From: Symsagittifera roscoffensis
Lineage: Eukaryota; Xenacoelomorpha; Acoela; Convolutidae
DNA length: 64,000 nucleotides
Direction of reading: 5' to 3'
NCBI RefSeq assembly: GCF_963678635.1
Contig: NC_087066.1
Span: 30,757,301 to 30,821,300, forward strand
Shown here: piece by piece, positions 22,777 to 35,791 of the stretch
Layout: the number at the start of each line of letters is the position of its first letter
Position numbering within the stretch: the first letter of the stretch is position 1
Notes under the pieces: model-generated
Told to the model about the DNA's origin: nothing
Databases searched by the model: none
Seen by the model: only the letters and a program-made list of their open reading frames with translations
Made by a program: the position numbers and the translations under genes

Positions 22777-23193
22777 GTTGATTTTATCAAGACCAGTTGA
22801 AAAGTATTGATGCCCTGAGCTCCAAATCAGCAAGATATCATTCAACTAACTGTTGGTTAAGTTTTACTATCTCAAACGCAAAAACTAGCAAAATTTGCAT
22901 TGAATGCATATATTTGCATAAATTTGCATTGATGTATCAGCTTTGCTCAATGTCTTTACTTGGCAGTAGTATACTAACGTTGAATCAGTCTTAAAAAGAC
23001 ACGGATCAAACTAGCATGAATCAAGAACTTACTGTTCGCCTATTTGTTGGATTGAGCACAAAAATTTTCCTCAAGAACAATTTTAGTCAGACTCTTGCAT
23101 TGAGAACTATTCATTTCGAAAGAGTTGTTTGTCGCAAACCATACGTTTCAGAGAATTTTCTAAGAATTTTGAAAAACGAGTTTAGGGAGTTTT

Positions 23194-23730
23194 TGTTCCG
23201 ATTTTTGATACGAAAGTATCGGAATATTTGTGCTCGGGGTAGGTTTTTTTTCTTCAGACAAATTTCGACTTTTTAACTAGCCATTTTTGACGGAATTTTT
23301 TTAAATAAAATTCGAAAGGTATTGTTGTCCTGCGCTTAAATTTGAAAAGATATTTCACCTGTGATCATTTTTCGTAAAGTTACGGGGGTTTAAAGATTGC
23401 CATTTTGGCCAATTTGGGACAATTAACGCGCGATATATTTTGCGCTTTTAACGCTTAAGCGGGGAGTTGATCCGTCTTAGAAATCGTTCCAAATTGGTTG
23501 AAAGAAGCTTATTTGCCATAATTGATTTAATACAAGGAGCAAAATCTATCCTTTTGTACTTAATATGGCGTGTGGGAGGATCATTTTCATTAAAAAAAAA
23601 TCAAATTTTAGAAAAAAAATTTTTCATTTTGCTTTATTTCATTCAATTTCTTGAATGTTATTACTGCTCCATAATTATTAAAAGGCGGTCGGAACATTCA
23701 GGGCTTCGCCCTGGTACGAGCAGTCTTGTT
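23194..23730 (+). mobile_element. Hairpin-ended element, copy A
   Basis: About 537 bp. Starts TGTTCCGAT with the hairpin GATACGAAAGTATC, then TTTGTGCTCGGGG and a T tract. Ends AAGGCGGTCGGAAC, the hairpin CAGGGCTTCGCCCTG and GAGCAGTCTTGTT. No coding capacity. Helentron/HINE-like by architecture (inference). Confidence 0.75.
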
Positions 23731-23999
23731 TACATTTTGAGTTCACTTTTTGCTTTGCAATTTTAAAAACCTGCAATAAAGAAACTCGTTGTTTTTTTCA
23801 TTTCAGCGAGTTTTGAACTTAATTAGGGTCAAACTACGTAAAAACGCATCATCTGAAATCCCAGCAGCACTGATTTGTTGTAGATGAAAAATATATAGCT
23901 TTTTACTGAAAACAATATAAGTGCTTGCAACTAATTCATCATTGAGACAGAAATAACTCACTGTCGAAAAACTTCTCTATAGAACAACACTGAGTTAGT

Positions 24000-24205
24000 G
24001 CTAAAAATGTCGTAAAACTAAGTTAACTGATTCAATGGAATGCGCTCTATATTTAGGCCATTTTGCAATAATACTAGTCAGTAAGAAAACAAACAAGACT
24101 GCTCGTATCAGGGCGAAGCCCTGAATATTCCGACTGCCTTTTAAGGTTTATGGAGCAGCAGTAATAACATAAAATAATTAAATGAAATAAAATAAAATGA
24201 ATTTT
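24000..24205 (-). repeat. Inverted partner of 26196-26405
   Basis: Unique-looking flank (24000-24091) plus the adjoining 3' end of copy B. It matches the reverse complement of 26196-26405 at about 90% by eye, so the flank was copied together with the element end. Confidence 0.6.
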
Positions 24206-24629
24206 TTTTTCTCTAAAATTTGAAATTTTTTATGAAAATCATCCACCCACACGCCATATAAAGTACAAAAAGAGAGATTTCGTTCCTTGTAACAAATCAA
24301 TTATGGCAAATAAGCTTCGTTCAACCAATTTGGAACGATTTATAAGACGGATTAAATCTCGGCTTACGCGTTAATAGCGCGAACTATATCGCGCGTTAAT
24401 TGTTCCAAATTGGTCAAAATGGCAATCTTTAAATCCTCATAACTTTACGAAAAGTGATCACAGGTGAAATATCTTTTCAAATTTAAGCTCAGGGCAACAA
24501 TATTTTTCGAATGATGTAAAAAAAATTCCGTCAAAAATGTCTAAATAAAAAGTCGAAATTTGTCTGAAGAAGAAAAAACCGACCCCGAGCACAAATATTC
24601 CGTTACTTTCGTATCGAAAGTCGGAACAA
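24092..24629 (-). mobile_element. Hairpin-ended element, copy B
   Basis: Full-length copy in reverse orientation, from ACAAGACTGCTCGTATCAGGGC to TCGAAAGTCGGAACA. Confidence 0.75.
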
Positions 24630-25451
24630 TAATATAATTTCTAATCACAATCGAGATGAGAGAACAAACTTGCGAGTGAAATTATTATTAGCTTTTAATT
24701 TCTTCCTTGAGTCTGATTAGTTAATATAGTTTTTGCCTACTTACTGACCAGTATGAATACGCATTCATCTAAATACTGCTACGTAACCTGATTCAACGAT
24801 GACTATCTATGAAAAATCAAGAATACCCTGGAAAAATCTAGAACGCGCTCGGGATAGTTCTATTTTAACGAAGTCGATGTTATTAATAAAATTTGGCTGA
24901 AATTTGGTGATATCAATATATTTTTAAAGGAAAACTTTCCATTAGTTGTATCAAATAGCAGAAAATTACTAGTTAGAGGCACAATGGTTCAACTAGACAA
25001 CAAGTTAGCTTAATCGAACAGCTTTCCAATAGTTTACCTGAATCTGCTGCCATCCTAGCCGGAATAGGAGGAAAAAAGTGATAACTGTTGTTGCCTATGT
25101 GCCACCTCATTTTTATAAAATCCAAGTTTTGAACTTTAGATAGATAATTGAAAATACTGGCACAAAAAAAGTTAATAATTCACCTATTGGGTGATCTAAT
25201 ACGTGTTTGTTTTGAACAAATAATTGTCAGCGGGCATATATAAAATCAATTATAGCTAAATAATTCAACCTTTTGAACAAATCATCAATTACAGTATGCG
25301 ATTCATCCGAAAATTGTTTAGACAGTTTTCTAACCAAATGTTTAAAAAGCGCAGTAATTGAAGGGCTGGAGCATGAGAGTTTCTACGACCATTATTCAGT
25401 TATTTTGCGCAAACTGATTTTCCATCAAAAACTTAAGGTCTTAAGATATTA

Positions 25452-25983
25452 TTGTTCTGACTTTCGATACGAAAGTAACGGAATATTTGTGCTCGGGGTG
25501 GGTTTTTTTCTTCAGACGAATTTCGACTTTTTAACTAGCCATTTTTGACGGAATGTTTTTATATCCTTTAAAAAGTATTGTTGTCCTGATCTCAAATCTG
25601 AAAAGATATTTCACCTGTGATCATTTTTCGTAAAGTTATAGAGATTTAAAGATTGCCATTTTGGCCAATTTGGTACAATTAACGCGCGATATATTTCGCG
25701 CTATTAACGCGTAAGCGGAGAGTTAATCCGTCTTATAAATCGTTCCAAATTGGTTATAAGAAGCTTATTTGTCGTAATTGATTTGTTACAAGGAGCGAAA
25801 TTAATCGTTTTGTACTTTATATGGCTTGTGGGGGGATGATTTTCATTAAAATATCAAATTTTAGAAATTTTATTTTTCCATTTTGTTTTATTTCATTAAT
25901 TTTTTTAATGTTATTACTGCTCCATAAACCTTAAAAGGCAGTCGGAACATTCAGGGCTTCGCCCTGATACGAGCACTTTTGTT
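25452..25983 (+). mobile_element. Hairpin-ended element, copy C
   Basis: Full length, TGTTCTGACTTTCGATACG to CAGGGCTTCGCCCTGATACG, with a slightly decayed 3' end (GAGCACTTTTGTT). Confidence 0.75.
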
Positions 25984-26195
25984 GGTTTCAAAACCTAGTC
26001 ATTTAATATTTTATATATTTTTTTCTGAGAATGCTCTAATCGATATCATAGTTTTCGTTCAAACTTTTGAGCGGAGCAAAAATCCACAAATTCAGAAATA
26101 TACTTTCATCTTTGTAGTCTATCAAATTTGAGTTTTTGGGTTCATTATATTTTTTTGTTCAAAGAGTTTTTTTGTTGTTTAGTTTATCGAATTGA
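25982..26195 (+). repeat. 214 bp direct repeat, left copy
   Basis: Starts TTGGTTTCAAAACCTAGTC directly at the 3' end of copy C. Repeated at 28751-28962 with a few changes. Confidence 0.7.
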
Positions 26196-26311
26196 AATTT
26201 TTTTTTGCATTTTGTTTTATTTCAATTTTTTATCAATGATTTTACTGCTCCATAAACCTTAAAAGGCAGTCAAAACATTCAGGGCTTTGCCCTCATACGA
26301 GCAGTCTTGTT
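26196..26311 (+). mobile_element. Hairpin-ended element, copy D (3' end only)
   Basis: Last 115 bp of the family, with the hairpin altered to CAGGGCTTTGCCCTC. Confidence 0.65.
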
Positions 26312-26839
26312 TGTTTTCTGACTGACTAGTATTATTGCAAAATTGTCTAAATATAGAGCGCTTTCCATTAAATCAGTTAACTTATTTGTACGACTTTTTA
26401 AAAAAACGTGATATAACAGTGAGTATGCTTATCTTGATATGCCTTTTCGATGAAGAAAAAACAATTCACGAAAAAATTTACTTAACTTGAAAGAAAAGAT
26501 AGAAACATCCAAACTTGTAAAAAAAAAGACGCTATTTTTGAAGCATTAGCAAAATTGAGTGATGATATCAGGCTAAGAATTGATAAAAAAATATAAAATG
26601 TAGCTTTTTTGTGGATATAAAGAAAACCTTCGATATAAAAGATCTAAAACTCCTTCTGACAAAAAAATTAAGAAACGGATTTCGTGGAAACGGTTGAGAT
26701 TGGTTCACAGTTACCTATCCAATAGACAGCAACGCATTCAAGTGGATTTTTAGAAAACTGGTGTACCACAAAGTTCGCTTCAAGTTCCACTTTTTTCCTA
26801 ATTTACATCTAGATAATTCAAAATTGAATTCCATCTTTA

Positions 26840-27373
26840 TTGTTCCGACTTTCGATACGAAAGTAACAGAATATTTGTGCTCGGGGTGGGTTTTTTTTTC
26901 TTCAGACAAATTTCGACTTTTTAACTAGCCATTTTTGACGGAATTTTTTAAATATCATTCGAAAGGTATTGTTGTCCTGAGCTCAAACTTGAAAAGATAT
27001 TTCACCTGTGATCATTTTTCGTAAAGTTACGGGTGTTTAAAGATTGCCATTTCGGCCAATTTGGGACAATTAACGCGCGATATATTTCGCGCTATTAACC
27101 CGTAAGCGGAGAGTTATTTCGTCTTAGAAATCGATCCAAATTGGTTACAAGAAGCTTATTTGCCATAATTGCTTTGTTACAAGGAGCAAAATTTATCCTT
27201 TTGTATTTTATATGGCGTGTGGGGGGATGATTTTCATAAAAAATTTCAAATTTTAGAAAGAAAAATTTTCATTTTGTTTTATTTCATTGAATTTTTTAAG
27301 GTTATTACTGCTCCATAAACCTTAAAAGGCAGTCGAAACATTCAGGGCTTCGCCCTGATACGAGCAGTCTTGT
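26840..27373 (+). mobile_element. Hairpin-ended element, copy E
   Basis: Full length, TGTTCCGACTTTCGATACG to GAGCAGTCTTGTT, inserted in the dead LINE. Confidence 0.75.
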
Positions 27374-27450
27374 TTTTTTGTCGATGACACATATATCGAA
27401 ATGTTTCGAAATGATTTGACAAATATTTTGAAATGATTATGTGCAAATAA

Positions 27451-27982
27451 AACAAGACTGCTCGTATCAGGGCGAAGCCCTGAATGTTCCGACTGCCTAT
27501 TAAGGTTTATGGAGCAGTAAAAGCATTAAAAAATTATAAGTAGTAAAAAAAAAATGAAAAAGTTTTATCTAAAATTTGAAATTTTTTAAGAAAATCATCC
27601 CCCCACACGCCATATAAAGTACAAAAGGATAGATTTCGTTACTTGTAACACATCAATTTTGGCAAATAAGCTTCGTTAAACCAATTTGGAACGATATCTA
27701 AGACGGATTAACTCTCCGCTTACGCGTTAATAGCGCGAAAATATCGTTGGTTAATGTCCCAAATTGGTCAAAATGGCAATCTTTAAACCCCCGTAACTTT
27801 ACGAAAAATGATCACAGGTGAAGTATCTTTTCAAATTTGAGCTCAAGACAACAATACCTTTACAATGATATAAAAAAATGCCGTCAAAAATGGCTAGTTA
27901 AAAAGTCGAAATTTGTCTGAAGAAAAAAAAACCCACCCCGAGCACAAATATTCCATTACTTTCGTATCGAAAGTCGGAACAA
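27451..27982 (-). mobile_element. Hairpin-ended element, copy F
   Basis: Full length, reverse orientation, 78 bp after copy E. E and F face each other tail to tail. Confidence 0.75.
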
Positions 27983-28750
27983 CAAGGCTGAGTTCCGATA
28001 AAACAATACTAACAAGTTTTGATAAAAATCAAAACTTTTCAAAGCTTTACTTGGATTTTCTTAGTAAAACTTTTGAAGGTAAGTACTATTGTGAAAATTT
28101 TGGCGCTGCAATATTTTATCAACCACATGTCAAGCCAGTGATTCAATATGGCTCATTTATGTATGGATGGTGGAACGAGTTTTCTCTTTCAAATCAAAAA
28201 CCAATGCTCTAACAGAAACTAATGATCTACTTCAAACGAAATTATGATAGTATTTCTCAAATCTCATTAAATATTAAAATCCTGACAGTTCGTGAACTCT
28301 GAGTTTATGACCTGTTAAAATTTTGTTTTCTTTCAAACTGTTTTGTTAATACTTATCTATTGGTATATAAATCAGTGCAACGATGCGACCGGCATATCCT
28401 GACAAGGTTACAGTTCTACACTAAAAGAATACACCACCAAGTATTCCTATACCTATTCCTATAATCAAAAACTTTATATTTTAAGAGAAAAACAAAACAA
28501 AATGCAACCAGCGGCCAATTTTTACCATATTTTCCGATTAGAGATGCACTTCTAGCCTGAAACTATGACCCTCCAAATCTTTCTAGTTTTTGAGAAATTG
28601 CAATTGTTTTCAAAATGTACAAAGAGAACATCTTAGAATTTTTTTAATTAGCTGAAACTTGTGCACAAACTGCTTCAAAGCCTTCCAGTTCTGGACTGGA
28701 ACTTTGATACTTACTTGATTTTTACAGATCGTTTTTATCAGGTTTTACTT

Positions 28751-28962
28751 GTTGGTTTCAAAACCTAGTCATTTAATATTTTATATATTTTTTTCTGAGA
28801 ATGCTCTAATCGATATCATAGTTTTCGTTCAAACTTTTGAGCGGAGCAAAAATCCACAAATTCAGAAATATACTTTCATCTTGGTAGTCTATTTGAGTTT
28901 TTGGGTACATTAATTTTTTTCTTTCAAAGAGTTTATTTTTGTTGTTGTGTTTATCGAATTGA
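28751..28962 (+). repeat. 214 bp direct repeat, right copy
   Basis: Second copy of 25982-26195; it is not attached to an element end here. Confidence 0.7.
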
Positions 28963-30277
28963 TAATGTTTGATTAAGTTATTTAAAACGGGAAGAATCTG
29001 AGTTGAAACTCAATGTGTCTTGTCTTATATCTATCCAATATTTAATTTGATGATATTTTGTATTGTTTCTAAAAGTATAACCATAACTTTGGAGAAAAGA
29101 AATTCTGAATTTATGTTTCACTTTCAGTTAGAAATAATTAATGAACGCTTTGGTATTCAGTTCATGCGCAGATGGTAAAATCAAGTCAAGTGGCGCATAG
29201 AATACTTAAAAATTGATGAACTATTCATTGTTTAGTCACCGCGTTTCTATGTTAATTTTTTTTTTGAAGCTTTGCACGAAAATTTTATTTCATCGCATCT
29301 TTTTTATGAAGTTTTACATACCATACAACTTGTTCAGAGCCATCGAAGGACCTGACTTGGAAAAATTTATGAGTATTAAAATTACATGCGTGCGTTTTGC
29401 TATCCTAACCGTCTGACCTGACTGAAAAAACTCGTCTTACTTTTCCCCTCATTCTCTAAATACATTATTCGTCTTTCCCTCTTTTCTCCCTTGGTTGTTT
29501 TTTTTCTTTTCCCCAGAGTTCGTTTGAATTCAGGCACATTTTTGTTTGTCCTACTGCAGTGCATTGCGTAGGTATGGCTCGGTAGTTGATGCTATGCGTA
29601 ACGCTGCAAATTGAGCGATTTTCCTTTTTGTGGCTCTGTTTGTCTATTCTACCTTTCTCTCTTTTTTCTTAAGCGCGGAACAAAATAGAAAAAATGTCTG
29701 CATTACTTTTTAATCCAAGCAACAGCATAGAGAGATTTCCACCTTCGATTTTGCAATCTGAATTTTATTGCTTTGTTCTTCCCCTGTAGAGGTTCTACCA
29801 GCACAGCAGTAAAATGCAAAATGCATCAAAATAGACGCCATCTCACCGCTATGCTCAAAATCGGCATACCGATCTTACAATTCCAATTCAATAATACTTT
29901 AAAGGGGTACCTTGCGTATAATCCATAAGAGCGTACCAACAAGTATATATCAAAACTGGCCGAGTGAGCTTTTCCAGGTAATTTTCAACTTCAAATTAGT
30001 GTATACAAAAGAACAAAACTGACTTAAACCCACTTTAAAAAACTATATGAGAAAGTTTTACAGTCATTTTTTGTTTTTGGTGTTTAAGCTCGCTTGCTTA
30101 TAATAGCATCAGCGTTACACCATGCCTTTGATTGGGAATAGTTTATCCCCTTTTTTACGTCAAAAGTGAAAGAAAGTAAAAACATGTAACTCTATTTGCA
30201 TATTTGAGCAGATATATTTTCACAGCCGCCACGTCATTACAATTTTTATTTAAACAGCCTTATTGCGCTTATAACTG
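28963..30277. other. Gene-free end of duplication unit
   Basis: AT-rich, nothing recognised. It ends at the duplication junction. Confidence 0.5.
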
Positions 30278-31005
30278 AGCAGGCCATACAAGAGTGCTCA
30301 TCACCACAGATGTGTGGGCCAGGGGAGTGGATGTGCCCCAGGTGTCCCTCGTCATCAACTACGATCTACCCAACAACAGGGAGTTGTACATACACAGAAT
30401 AGGAAGGTCGGGTCGATTCGGACGAAAAGGTCAGTCTAACTTGATTTTGCTTACTTTTTTATAATCTAATGAGGTAAGTCATTGAACAGTTTGCTATTTC
30501 ATTGAGATAAATTGCTTATTTTTTTTAATACACAATTTTTGATCGAAACAAAGCAAAGTTTATTTTAAATTTTAATACATGCTAAGTTTTCGTTAGAAAT
30601 GCGGCAGGTTTCAGTTTTTGGCCAATCTTTTTACGACTGAAAACCGTACAACCAGCTATTAAGCTCTGAATCAATAACCATGGTTTGGCGTTAGATAAAT
30701 CAAGCGACGCTCAGGCAACGGAACACGAGATCCAAACAACCAGTTGAAACTCAGTCTTGCAACTGGAAAGTTTTAGGGCTAGGGTTTTTTAAAACAAAAG
30801 CCTAAAAAAGGCTTCGAGGATTGACTTAGTTTGTTGCATATTTGATTTTTTTCAACTACAATTTTGTTTATACAATTTTCTTATTTATACAGGTGTTGCA
30901 ATCAACTTCGTCAAGTCAGACGATATCCGAATTTTGAGAGACATCGAGCAGTATTACGCCACGCAGATCGACGAAATGCCAATGAATGTACAGGACCTCA
31001 TATAA
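30278..31005 (+). pseudogene. EIF4A3: EIF4A3 3' fragment in duplication copy 2
   Basis: Contains the end of exon 5 from codon 314 (30279-30429) and the whole of exon 6 (30893-31005), with the intron between and intact splice sites. The first four exons and a promoter are missing. Reading the exon frame upstream across the junction gives TGA at 30276-30278, so nothing upstream can be translated into it in frame. Not expected to make a helicase; it could still act as an alternative 3' end of EIF4A3 transcripts. Confidence 0.85.
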
Positions 31006-31417
31006 ACAACCCCATCGCTCTTCGAAAAAAAATTGGATATGATCTTCAAGCCATTGAGAGCAACATTGGATTAGGAAGGACAAATGAAAACGAAGCTGCT
31101 AGAAATGAAATAAGAACTGGCGGTAAACTTATTGAATGTTTCAATTTGATCATGTTTCTGGAATCTTAGTGACTCATATTTTATTTCATGTTTGAATGTT
31201 GATACCCGTTCTGTTAGATATTAAATTAAGTTCAACTTGAAGTCAATTTATATGTTATGTGATCTTTTCAATCTAATATGAAGCTGGTTTGTTTTTGACG
31301 TTTTTGATGACCAGCAGCATAATTTTTCAGGCAGAAGTGCGAAAATCCGAAATTTTTATGAGAGCAAAGGAGTTTACTCCGCAAAACCGTCCAATGGACT
31401 ATATATCATGAAAGTAG

Positions 31418-31592
31418 CGCTGAGCGTCAAAAGCCCCGAGTCAAAAGCCCCCGCGACAAAAGCCCCCCGTCAAAAGCCCCCGGCGCAAAGGTTACATGTA
31501 CATGAACACCTACATGCAAAAGCACGAGGGGCTTTGGACTCGGGGGCTTTTGTCGCGGCGGCTTTTGACTCGGGGGCTTTTGTCGCTCAGCC
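31418..31592. mobile_element. GC-rich foldback element, copy 2
   Basis: Same element as 21923-22112, one 15 bp unit shorter on its left arm, with the same GAAAGTAG flanks. Confidence 0.75.
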
Positions 31593-32673
31593 GAAAGTAG
31601 TACTCGAGATATGCGGTTTATAAACTGCATAAACGGCAAACTTTGAGTGACCTTTTCCGCTCATGAATCAATAGGTTTTAGTGATTTTTGATTGTTTTTC
31701 AGGAGACTCTGAATTGTTCACGTTCAATTTGAATTTTCCACGGTTTGACTTTTGATTACTTCTCAAATTCACTTTCGAAAGTAAAATTTAGTTTTCAGAT
31801 TTCCGAGCAGAATAAAAATTAAACTCTTGATCCATTTTTCTCAAATTTGGTGTAATTCATCAAAACAAAGTAACAATCATAAATTGCTCTTGAAAATCAA
31901 AGAGTTTTAAGGGCATGTTTCTCTGTTTTTCAATAGTTTGGAAGTTTTCAAAAAATTAGATAGTATTTTTTTTCTATTTCATTGCGCCCATAACTGTTTT
32001 CCAACTGTCTGTTGGCTATGTTTGAAAACATTCAATTGGCCTATGACTTAAATTTCAAGTCATACATGCCTATTCAGCAAAACGAACCATGTCCGATTTC
32101 AGTATTTTAGATTTCGTTTTTCTTTTTTTGTATTTTTGTTTCGATGCTAATTTAGTATTCTATTCAGTATTTGATTCTAAACACAAATTTTTGAGAATGG
32201 GATTATCATGCAATGTTTTCGTATCGCAAGTGGTGGGAAGTTTCACTTAGCTGTTTGTTGATTTTATCAAGACCAGTTGAAAAGTATTGATGCCCTGAGC
32301 TCCAAATCAGCAAGATATCATTCAACTAACTGTTGGTTAAGTTTTACTATCTCAAACGCAAAAACTAGCAAAATTTGCATTGAATGCATATATTTGCATA
32401 AATTTGCATTGATGTATCAGCTTTGCTCAATGTCTTTACTTGGCAGTAGTATACTAACGTTGAATCAGTCTTAAAAAGACACGGATCAAACTAGCATGAA
32501 TCAAGAACTTACTGTTCGCCTATTTGTTGGATTGAGCACAAAAATTTTCCTCAAGAACAATTTTAGTCAGACTCTTGCATTGAGAACTATTCATTTCGAA
32601 AGAGTTGTTTGTCGCAAACCATACGTTTCAGAGAATTTTCTAAGAATTTTGAAAAACGAGTTTAGGGAGTTTT

Positions 32674-33210
32674 TGTTCCGATTTTTGATACGAAAGTATC
32701 GGAATATTTGTGCTCGGGGTAGGTTTTTTTTCTTCAGACAAATTTCGACTTTTTAACTAGCCATTTTTGACGGAATTTTTTTAAATAAAATTCGAAAGGT
32801 ATTGTTGTCCTGCGCTTAAATTTGAAAAGATATTTCACCTGTGATCATTTTTCGTAAAGTTACGGGGGTTTAAAGATTGCCATTTTGGCCAATTTGGGAC
32901 AATTAACGCGCGATATATTTTGCGCTTTTAACGCTTAAGCGGGGAGTTGATCCGTCTTAGAAATCGTTCCAAATTGGTTGAAAGAAGCTTATTTGCCATA
33001 ATTGATTTAATACAAGGAGCAAAATCTATCCTTTTGTACTTAATATGGCGTGTGGGAGGATCATTTTCATTAAAAAAAAATCAAATTTTAGAAAAAAAAT
33101 TTTTCATTTTGCTTTATTTCATTCAATTTCTTGAATGTTATTACTGCTCCATAATTATTAAAAGGCGGTCGGAACATTCAGGGCTTCGCCCTGGTACGAG
33201 CAGTCTTGTT
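32674..33210 (+). mobile_element. Hairpin-ended element, copy A'
   Basis: Duplicate of copy A at an offset of 9480. Confidence 0.75.
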
Positions 33211-33571
33211 TACATTTTGAGTTCACTTTTTGCTTTGCAATTTTAAAAACCTGCAATAAAGAAACTCGTTGTTTTTTTCATTTCAGCGAGTTTTGAACTT
33301 AATTAGGGTCAAACTACGTAAAAACGCATCATCTGAAATCCCAGCAGCACTGATTTGTTGTAGATGAAAAATATATAGCTTTTTACTGAAAACAATATAA
33401 GTGCTTGCAACTAATTCATCATTGAGACAGAAATAACTCACTGTCGAAAAACTTCTCTATAGAACAACACTGAGTTAGTGCTAAAAATGTCGTAAAACTA
33501 AGTTAACTGATTCAATGGAATGCGCTCTATATTTAGGCCATTTTGCAATAATACTAGTCAGTAAGAAAACA

Positions 33572-34109
33572 AACAAGACTGCTCGTATCAGGGCGAAGCC
33601 CTGAATATTCCGACTGCCTTTTAAGGTTTATGGAGCAGCAGTAATAACATAAAATAATTAAATGAAATAAAATAAAATGAATTTTTTTTTCTCTAAAATT
33701 TGAAATTTTTTATGAAAATCATCCACCCACACGCCATATAAAGTACAAAAAGAGAGATTTCGTTCCTTGTAACAAATCAATTATGGCAAATAAGCTTCGT
33801 TCAACCAATTTGGAACGATTTATAAGACGGATTAAATCTCGGCTTACGCGTTAATAGCGCGAACTATATCGCGCGTTAATTGTTCCAAATTGGTCAAAAT
33901 GGCAATCTTTAAATCCTCATAACTTTACGAAAAGTGATCACAGGTGAAATATCTTTTCAAATTTAAGCTCAGGGCAACAATATTTTTCGAATGATGTAAA
34001 AAAAATTCCGTCAAAAATGTCTAAATAAAAAGTCGAAATTTGTCTGAAGAAGAAAAAACCGACCCCGAGCACAAATATTCCGTTACTTTCGTATCGAAAG
34101 TCGGAACAA
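33572..34109 (-). mobile_element. Hairpin-ended element, copy B'
   Basis: Duplicate of copy B. Confidence 0.75.
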
Positions 34110-34931
34110 TAATATAATTTCTAATCACAATCGAGATGAGAGAACAAACTTGCGAGTGAAATTATTATTAGCTTTTAATTTCTTCCTTGAGTCTGATTAG
34201 TTAATATAGTTTTTGCCTACTTACTGACCAGTATGAATACGCATTCATCTAAATACTGCTACGTAACCTGATTCAACGATGACTATCTATGAAAAATCAA
34301 GAATACCCTGGAAAAATCTAGAACGCGCTCGGGATAGTTCTATTTTAACGAAGTCGATGTTATTAATAAAATTTGGCTGAAATTTGGTGATATCAATATA
34401 TTTTTAAAGGAAAACTTTCCATTAGTTGTATCAAATAGCAGAAAATTACTAGTTAGAGGCACAATGGTTCAACTAGACAACAAGTTAGCTTAATCGAACA
34501 GCTTTCCAATAGTTTACCTGAATCTGCTGCCATCCTAGCCGGAATAGGAGGAAAAAAGTGATAACTGTTGTTGCCTATGTGCCACCTCATTTTTATAAAA
34601 TCCAAGTTTTGAACTTTAGATAGATAATTGAAAATACTGGCACAAAAAAAGTTAATAATTCACCTATTGGGTGATCTAATACGTGTTTGTTTTGAACAAA
34701 TAATTGTCAGCGGGCATATATAAAATCAATTATAGCTAAATAATTCAACCTTTTGAACAAATCATCAATTACAGTATGCGATTCATCCGAAAATTGTTTA
34801 GACAGTTTTCTAACCAAATGTTTAAAAAGCGCAGTAATTGAAGGGCTGGAGCATGAGAGTTTCTACGACCATTATTCAGTTATTTTGCGCAAACTGATTT
34901 TCCATCAAAAACTTAAGGTCTTAAGATATTA

Positions 34932-35463
34932 TTGTTCTGACTTTCGATACGAAAGTAACGGAATATTTGTGCTCGGGGTGGGTTTTTTTCTTCAGACGAA
35001 TTTCGACTTTTTAACTAGCCATTTTTGACGGAATGTTTTTATATCCTTTAAAAAGTATTGTTGTCCTGATCTCAAATCTGAAAAGATATTTCACCTGTGA
35101 TCATTTTTCGTAAAGTTATAGAGATTTAAAGATTGCCATTTTGGCCAATTTGGTACAATTAACGCGCGATATATTTCGCGCTATTAACGCGTAAGCGGAG
35201 AGTTAATCCGTCTTATAAATCGTTCCAAATTGGTTATAAGAAGCTTATTTGTCGTAATTGATTTGTTACAAGGAGCGAAATTAATCGTTTTGTACTTTAT
35301 ATGGCTTGTGGGGGGATGATTTTCATTAAAATATCAAATTTTAGAAATTTTATTTTTCCATTTTGTTTTATTTCATTAATTTTTTTAATGTTATTACTGC
35401 TCCATAAACCTTAAAAGGCAGTCGGAACATTCAGGGCTTCGCCCTGATACGAGCACTTTTGTT
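34932..35463 (+). mobile_element. Hairpin-ended element, copy C'
   Basis: Duplicate of copy C. Confidence 0.75.
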
Positions 35464-35675
35464 GGTTTCAAAACCTAGTCATTTAATATTTTATATATTT
35501 TTTTCTGAGAATGCTCTAATCGATATCATAGTTTTCGTTCAAACTTTTGAGCGGAGCAAAAATCCACAAATTCAGAAATATACTTTCATCTTTGTAGTCT
35601 ATCAAATTTGAGTTTTTGGGTTCATTATATTTTTTTGTTCAAAGAGTTTTTTTGTTGTTTAGTTTATCGAATTGA

Positions 35676-35791
35676 AATTTTTTTTTGCATTTTGTTTTAT
35701 TTCAATTTTTTATCAATGATTTTACTGCTCCATAAACCTTAAAAGGCAGTCAAAACATTCAGGGCTTTGCCCTCATACGAGCAGTCTTGTT
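35676..35791 (+). mobile_element. Hairpin-ended element, copy D' (3' end)
   Basis: Duplicate of fragment D. Confidence 0.65.

Larger units (their letters stand above)
24640..28450 (+). mobile_element. Decayed CR1/L2-like LINE with nested insertions
   Basis: Pieces of one non-LTR retrotransposon in the right order. Endonuclease remains lie at 25060-25210 (VITVVAYVPPHFYK) and 25290-25440 (CLDSFLTKCLKSAVIEGLE and DHYSVIL). RT remains lie at 26605-26740 (FLWI-KKTFDIKDLKLLLTK). The RT C-terminus is at 27995-28330 (FYQPHVKPVIQYGSFMYG, then ILTVRELxVYDLL). Stops and frameshifts are frequent, and hairpin-ended elements (copies C to F) interrupt it. Not active. Confidence 0.6.
20783..30277 (+). repeat. 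9.5 kb tandem duplication, copy 1
   Basis: 9495 bp, repeated directly at 30278-39757 with nearly identical sequence. Starts inside EIF4A3 exon 5 and ends in AT-rich DNA at TTATAACTG. It holds the end of EIF4A3, a foldback element, a dead LINE and six copies or fragments of the hairpin-ended family. Confidence 0.95.

Noticed and set aside
26715-28212. Open frames starting MSEEKKTHPEHKYS at two places and both strands (also at 36195 and 37393)
   Set aside because: They are the 5' end of the hairpin-ended repeat read backwards; the match is DNA repeat identity, not a protein family.
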